From assembly GCA_902651635.1 (NCBI GenBank), contig CACRSC010000032.1, positions 561,929-585,146 of the forward strand: 23,218 nt of DNA. The letters are read 5' to 3'. Positions 18,286-23,218 of the stretch are shown in pieces (position 1 is the first letter of the stretch; every line of letters begins with the position of its first letter). The translations under genes and the position numbers were made by a program. A model generated the notes under the pieces. That model had not been told where the DNA came from. It searched no databases and saw only the letters and a list, made by a program, of their open reading frames with translations. This DNA is from Mastigamoeba balamuthi. Lineage: Eukaryota > Evosea > Mastigamoebida > Mastigamoebidae.

Positions 18286-18301
18286 CTGACTATTGTCAGT
18301 C
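18286..18301. promoter_or_regulatory. Palindrome just upstream of the Crinkler-like start
   Basis: ACTGAC-TATT-GTCAGT is a perfect 6-bp inverted repeat ending 4 bp before the start codon on the minus strand. It could be a core promoter, an initiator or simply a hairpin in the leader. Its role is not known. Confidence 0.3.
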
Positions 18302-18530
18302 AATTGTGTCGCCTCGAGCAGGATCCTCCGCTGCTGAATATCTTCATGCGGAAACCAGTTTTGGAAAAAGCAGGGCGAGGGACAGCAGGTCAGCAAGTGA
18401 GCTGATGGCGGGGACCAGCGGAGGACGAGTCGCAGAATACGAGTTGAGGGCGATGCCCACGCAGTGCCCGAATCCCGGGGGAGGGGACAGGAGACGCTTG
18501 AGGCCAAACATAAGGGACCGTGGAGCCCAC

Positions 18531-18690
18531 CTTCTTCTTCACATTCTCCAGGTCTGCATCTTCCTGCTTTGCTGCCTTTTCTTTTTCTTCTCTGATGAGC
18601 TCCGCATCTGTGTCCTTGTGCTCCGTGGCAATGGTGGCTGACACAAGCTCGGGACGCAGTGCAGTCCAGTGAACAGTGATATAGTCAGCC
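18531..18690 (-). pseudogene. Isolated coding-like exon with charged coiled coil
   Basis: On the minus strand an AG acceptor (ATCAGCAG) is followed by an open stretch ADYITVHWTALRPELVSATI, TEHKDTDAELIREEKEKAAK, QEDADLENVKKK. A donor AAGAAG|GTGGGC follows. It looks like a real exon of a charged helical protein. Its end is phase 0 and does not join the Crinkler-like first exon (start frame) with any acceptor I can see. It is therefore either from another gene or a relic. Family not recognised. Confidence 0.35.
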
Positions 18691-19380
18691 CTGCTGATAG
18701 AGTTTTTCTTTAAAATAGTGTTACATTAAATTGATTGAGAGATTGATTTTTTTGTGAATGAACGCACATCAAAGCTGCTCTTTCCTGGGACTTTGGAGTG
18801 TCCCCTCACAGGGGGAAGGGCCACTGAGGGCAGATTGGTGATGGCGTCAGCAGGAGCTGGGGTCACCAGGACACAAAATGCACTATCTCTGACAATGACC
18901 TGATTATGTAGATGGTGTTCTCTCCTCCCACAGAGATATGAAGTGTCAACGTGTGCTCGCCATCCTAGGTGTATAAAGGCTTGGGTGTCATGAAGAGCCA
19001 AGTGGCTTCTTCACGTTTTATCACTCGAAGTAGATCTGCCTACTGCCCATCTGATCAATTTCGTCCTTTCTGTGCAGTCATCTTGAAGAAGCCAGCTGTG
19101 AATGGGTACCAAGCAGCCCATCTGTTTAGCGGTGAGTAAGGATCAAATGCTGCAGTCAACCTGTCTGCTGACTGCAAGCCCAGGCCACTTTCTGAGATGA
19201 GAATTGTGAGTCGTAAAAAACGAGGTGAAGAAATTGAGGAGAATTTGAGAAGGTGTGCCAAACGGAGAATGGGATTATATACCTACAACTGGGGGTATCA
19301 CGAGGTCACAGGGGCAGCTGACTGAATGTCTCTCGTCCCAGTCCTTAATAACTGTACCAAGCCCAATGCCTCACTTACAG
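18691..19380. other. Spacer, no supported gene
   Basis: AT-rich in part (18700-18770). A minus-strand reading at 18726-19001 is open for 91 residues but has no recognisable motif and does not splice cleanly to the charged exon. The sequence TTACAG at 19375-19380 is a likely acceptor for the following exon, and an ATG at 19326 might start that gene. Confidence 0.35.
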
Positions 19381-20564
19381 AAAGAGGAGGCAATGCTTCT
19401 GTGATCTGTGGTCTGTGTGCTCAAATACCAAGGCGTTCTATGCCAATGGTGGCTGGGATCCCATCACTTGCTGGCTGGAGCTGGCAGGAAGCCTGGCTGC
19501 CAACACGATCGCTGCTCTTCTGCATCCCCTCAGTGACTCCCTGGATGCACTACTTGAAGTGCCTTTTGCTATATGGTGTAGTAGGTACAATGCTATAGTG
19601 ATGCATTGCAGAAGGTCTGCTACACAGTGTGAACTGATACTTCCTACTATGTAGCATAGTAGAAGGTACTAAAGCACCTTTCACTGTGTGTTTAGTGTAG
19701 CAACCCTATAGTTAGTATAGCAGCAGTGTATAGCAGACCTTCTGCTCTGTGCTGCTACACAAATACCTCTGCTACACACTGCTATGCATATACCTTCACT
19801 ATGCACTGCTATGCAAATACCTCTGCTACATCATGTAGCAGAAGATGCTAGAGTGCCTTCTGCTATGCAGTGTAGCAGATCCTTTAGTGTAGCAGTGTGT
19901 AGCAGCAGACCTTCCACTGTGCATTGCTACACAAAGACCTCCACTACTCTGTGTATTAGATCCTACTGTGTAGCAGTGTGTAGTGGACCTTCTGCTATGC
20001 ACTGCTACATAAGTACCTCCTTCACTATGCTGTAGTAAGTGGATCCTATGTGTAGCAGTGTGTAGCAGATGTTCCACTTTGTGCTGCTACCTACACAAAC
20101 ACCTCTACTATACAGCTTACAGGCCCTATAGCTGTCTGGATTGGCTCAAGCTGCTCATACGAAGGACCTGTCTGCACTAAACGAGAGATCTCAGAACGAG
20201 ATGAAGAGACTGACTGCTGAAATTGCCTCTGCTGCTGGACCAGGTCTCCTTGTTCCAGTACAGCAGCAGGATCTGATCATCAAGGGCTTGGAGGCTGCCA
20301 GGGCCAAGTTGAAGAACAAGATCGCTATGCTATGTATAAGAAAGAGCAGCTCAGGGTGACCAACGACCTGCATGAGTAGAATGTGCTCATTGCAATATTG
20401 AATAGCAAGAATGAGGGGCTTAAGAAGCAGCTGGAGCTTCTCAAGTCCAAGCATGCCAATTGGAGGGAGTACGAGTCCCTTAAGGGTACCAGTACCACTC
20501 CCTCCAAGCACAAAGTGCCCACCTCTCTCTTTGCATCTGGATCTGCCAATGGTGCAGCAGACAC
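19381..20564 (+). pseudogene. Coiled-coil protein, two exons, with a frameshift and TAG (may be the 5' part of the 21-23 kb gene)
   Basis: Exon 19381-19558 reads RKRRQCFCDLWSVCSNTKAF, YANGGWDPITCWLELAGSLA and so on to LDALLE. A phase-0 donor GTGCCT joins it across a 573-bp intron to CTATAG|CTGTCTGG at 20132, giving LSGLAQAAHTKDLSALNERS then heptad-rich EMKRLTAEIAS..EAARAK. Near 20305 the frame shifts by one base, then VEEQDRYAMYKKEQLRVTND, LHE, TAG (20377-20379), NVLIAILNSKNEGLKKQLEL follows, ending TSLFASGSANGAADT. It is mostly a coiled coil with a cysteine-containing start. A donor near 20564 or 20579 is phase-compatible with the acceptor at 21138. Family unknown. The breaks may be true decay or sequencing errors. 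Confidence 0.45.
19567..20118. repeat. Array of GTAGCAG / CTGCTAC alternating inverted repeats inside an intron
   Basis: About 550 bp built from short motifs in both orientations: TGTAGCAG(TGTGTAGCAG), ACCTTCTGCTATGCA, CTGCTACACAAATACCTC, TAGCAGAAG and CTGCTACA. Units of roughly 50-60 bp recur at least eight times with drift, and adjacent motifs can pair as hairpins. The array fills the intron 19559-20131. It is a local repeat of unknown origin. Confidence 0.75.
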
Positions 20565-20586
20565 ACGTCAATCACATTTACGTTTC

Positions 20587-20692
20587 GTAGCAGAAGCAAC
20601 TGCGCTACATACTGCTATACAGATCTCTGCTACACTGTAGCTGAAGCAGAAATGCATAGCAGCATGTAGCAGAAGGTGTGTAGTGGCATGTA
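20587..20692. repeat. Second block of the GTAGCAG / CTGCTAC repeat
   Basis: The same motifs as in the array 0.5 kb upstream recur (CGTAGCAGAAG, CTACATACTGCTATACAG, CTGCTACACTGTAG, GCATGTAGCAGAAGGTG). The repeat therefore flanks the coiled-coil exon on both sides. Confidence 0.7.
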
Positions 20693-21138
20693 CATTTGCT
20701 TTATGAATAAACATATAAAAAATCAAAGATCTAGTAGAAATATAGCTTTAGAGGGAAAAAAGAAATTAGATAGGGTTTATTAAATTTGGCCAACTCTTTA
20801 TTTGATAAATCCCTGTTTCCTGAATAATATTGCTCACAACTGAGTGGTCCTGCAAACACATCTTAAGCAGGTGATTCAATTCCTGAAGGCATAAAATGCA
20901 ATGTAGTTATTACTATATTCTTAGATATATTCCAGTTCCTAACAACCAGTCACGTATTCAAATAACAGCCTTGATCAAGTACACTGAAAAAGTTCATAAC
21001 TAGATTTTATCAAATGTTGGCTAATAAATCCGGTTTTGGCATAGCATAAAGTTGTGAATAAATGTAATGTAAATTGGTTTACAGTGCACAATCAGTAGCA
21101 CTGCATCCCTTTACAACCTGACATTATTTCTGTTATAG
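20693..21138. repeat. AT-rich interval with a degenerate foldback element, probable intron
   Basis: Left arm 20773-20810 (GGGTTTATTA..GGCCAAC..TTTGATAAATC) and right arm 21003-21032 are complementary in the blocks GGRTTTATTA, GCCAAC and TTTGATAAA, with small indels. The interval ends in TTTCTGTTATAG, a good acceptor for the next exon. It resembles the introner at 13.8 kb in layout (AT-rich, foldback, intron) but not in sequence. Confidence 0.5.
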
Positions 21139-23218
21139 AAGTGGTTTCCACGACCACTCCTGCAGCCCTGGTTGGCGAGGCCATGGCAGCAGCAGCAGCA
21201 GCACCAGCTGCTGAGCCTGAGCTGTCTTCCGAGCCCCAGCAGCAGCAGGACACTGAGCCAGAGAAGGCGAACAAGCAGACGATGAAGCAGGTCAAGAAGA
21301 CTGAGCAGCAGGACAGTGACGCTGAGCACCAGAATGATGCAGAGGCTGAGCAGCAGGACGAGCAGGAGGAGAACGTGGGGGACGAGCAACAGGACCAGGA
21401 GGGGGACGAGGACGACAGCAACAGTAGAGGGGCCCCTAGGGCTGAGCCCACCAGCATGCAGGCCCAGAACGTGGGATGGCCTGCTTCCTCTGGTGCCAGG
21501 GAGCTCCAGCCATGGCAGAAGCCCCGGCCCTGGTCAGCTTCCTCAGCTTTCTGCGACTGGGGGCATTCCAGGGTGCTGGGGTGCGCATCAGGCAGCAGGT
21601 TGCTGCCATGGACCCCCATGTGGCGGGTCACCCAGCAGAGTGCTCTGAGCATCAATGGGCTGACCTCATGGCCCTGTACCCTCAACCACGCCCTGGAGAT
21701 ATCACCACAGATAGCAGCACGATTCCCAAGGAAGCCAGTGCCAGAGCAGTATGCATTTCATTTTCAATTCTAATGTCTGACTGAATCGAAACAGACTGGG
21801 ACATACCTGCCAGTGATCGGGTCAATGACTGTCCCATGCTTCGTGACTGGCCCCCATTGCATGGGCCTGTGTGACGTGTACTTCTGGGACGTTTGCTGCA
21901 TGGAATCCGGCAAACGGGCCACAGTGCTGCAGTCTGACAGTGTGTACTGGGCCTATGTGGAGAACGAGTGGACTCTCATCGTTCTCCTTAACCTCATCAT
22001 TTCGGTCACACCAGCATGAAGAAGCAGTTGAACTGCCTCGTCCTCAACCCGGCGTTTTCAGTGGCTGGCATGCAGAAGAACACGGTGATCAGCATCCCCT
22101 GTGGTGCTGTAAGGCACCCTGTTGTGCTGACAGCACAGCAGCACTTCTACGTCGACTACATCCTGCACAACAGTGAGGGTGCAATCAATTTGTACGTATT
22201 TCCTCTGTCTTTCACTTGTATTTCAATTGCTTTCATCATTTTTATGACTTTGCTGTTTTTCGTTTATGTGCTGCTGGCATATAGCTAGCTATACGCTGGT
22301 GGCATATAACTTGATTCTGGCCATATAATCATATGCCAGTGGCACATAACTTTATGCGGGCAGCATATAATCATATGCCAGCAGCATATAATCATATGCC
22401 AGTGGCATATAGAAAAAGTCTCCAGCATAACCAGTCTAACTCGCATTTCAGCCCACTGCTGCAGCAGTACAGGCAGGCAACAACGCCTGTGGCACACCAG
22501 GACTACAAGGACGCTGTTGCTCCATCATTGCCATCTCCACCCTGACCAGGAACAGGGTCATTCCGACCACGGAGGAGGCAGTCCAGGCAAGGACTGACTG
22601 CCTGGAGGTGATGTACTTCACCACGCTGTTCTGGGACCTGACGGAGAACACTGTGCAGAATGCAACCACGTCGCTGACTGCAGTTACAGCTGAGGTGCGT
22701 CGCCTCAGCTGCCTCAGTGCGAGGGGGCGTGCCATGGATGGCCCCAAAGCCATGCTTAATTCTGTGAGGAGCATCAAGGACAAGATCAAGGGAGTGAAGC
22801 AGGCCAGCAAGAAAACGTCTTCTGCATCTGGAGACGATGCTGAGAGCTTCAGCTCCGAGTCCATTGATGAGCTAAAGGGCAAGAAGGTGGTGGAGTGCAA
22901 CGTGGACGACAATCAGAAGGAGCACAAGGAGAAGACAACGACACGTAAGAGGATGAGGGAGGAAAGCAACGAGGAGTACGTGGCTCCAGCTGCACCAGCT
23001 GCATCACAACGCCTCCTTCCTCGTTCACCTTTGAAGATCCAGCGATGTCTGGCACCAGTCCCAGCAGCAGCAGCAGCACCAGCACCAGCAGACCGCGAGG
23101 TGCTTAGGGCCCCTAGTGCTCCAGCAAAGTGCACGTGGTGGTCTCAGCAGCCCACAGAGGCCTGGGACGTCAATGACATCAATACCATGAGTCTCCAGGA
23201 TGCTCGCACAGCCCTGCG
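21139..23218 (+). CDS. Uncharacterised five-exon gene, 3' end beyond window
   Basis: Exons 21139-21470, 21500-21748, 21795-21980, ~22022-22195 and 22452 onward join in consistent phase 0. The donors are GTGGGA, GTATGC, GTTCTC and GTATTT, and the introns are 29, 46, ~41 and 256 bp. Exon 1 is Ala-rich, then Gln/Glu/Asp-rich (EPQQQQDTEPEKANKQTM..). Exons 2-4 look globular: FLSFLRLGAFQGAGVRIRQQ; FVTGPHCMGLCDVYFWDVCC; VYWAYVENEWTLI; NPAFSVAGMQKNTVISIPCG; QQHFYVDYILHN. Exon 5 has GNNACGTPGLQGRCCSIIAI, then a helical region, a Lys/Ser/Glu tract (KKTSSASGDDAESFSSESID) and Pro/Ala-rich, basic (TTTRKRMREE) segments, and stays open to the window end. The charged tail suggests a nuclear protein. The family is not recognised. 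It may continue from the upstream coiled-coil exons. Confidence 0.6.
22262..22410. repeat. CATATGCCAG repeat inside the last intron
   Basis: Imperfect copies of GCATATAATCATATGCCAGTG recur about every 25-35 bp: ATATAATCATATGCCAG is present near 22324, 22366 and 22387, and variants GGCATATA or GGCACATAA lie between. The units are themselves palindromic (TATGCCA..TGGCATA). The repeat lies wholly in intron 22196-22451. Confidence 0.7.

Noticed and set aside
19567-20118. CRISPR array
   Set aside because: Units are drifting, palindromic and in both orientations, with no regular unique spacers, and the setting is eukaryotic.
21111-21685. Minus-strand Ser/Cys/Leu-rich frames opposite the acidic Gln-rich exon
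   Set aside because: They are the antisense of GAG/CAG-rich codons; the plus frame continues through phase-matched introns.

Overview
The window looks like nuclear DNA from a free-living or lower eukaryote (protist-like), probably one end of an assembly contig. Eukaryotic signs are a Pol III-type tRNA-Ala gene with G3:U70, an SRRM2/Cwc21-type spliceosome protein with an RS domain, F-box/LRR, DUSP and PSI-domain proteins, and many phase-consistent GT-AG introns that are mostly very short (29-66 bp). I cannot name the species. The first 20 bases are pure G.

Bases 1-7.5 kb are GC-rich and gene-dense. On the minus strand is a probable 5' exon of a histidine ammonia-lyase/Par3 N-terminal-domain gene (159-827), then tRNA-Ala(GGC) (1026-1097, minus). 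On the plus strand are a dual-specificity phosphatase fused to a UBA-like domain (1198-1821), an intronless F-box-like/LRR protein (2718-4571) and a small spliced PSI-domain membrane protein (4923 to about 5394). The last is convergent with the SRRM2/Cwc21 homologue (5539-7242, minus).

Near 7.5 kb the composition changes sharply to much lower GC, with repeats, foldback structures and decayed genes. This part holds a multi-exon DDE-type transposase relic with four in-frame stops (9410-11181, plus) and a degenerate ankyrin-like repeat gene (12685-14671, plus). The latter is interrupted by a 436-bp element with about 115-bp terminal inverted repeats whose edges are GT and AG. Removing it restores the reading frame exactly, so it looks like an introner.

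An intact four-exon gene lies on the minus strand (15213-18281, 924 aa). It has an N-terminal domain that may be a ubiquitin-like header, a STAND/AAA-like P-loop NTPase and a C-terminal helical, acidic region. The architecture recalls Crinkler/RHS-type proteins. From 19381 to the window end there is plus-strand coding material: a coiled-coil exon with a frameshift and a TAG, then a well-behaved five-exon gene of unknown function (21139 to beyond 23218). The introns of this stretch are filled with GTAGCAG/CTGCTAC inverted-repeat arrays, a second foldback and a CATATGCCAG repeat.

The gene calls rest on motifs recognised by eye and on splice-phase arithmetic. No database search, RNA evidence or folding computation was available.
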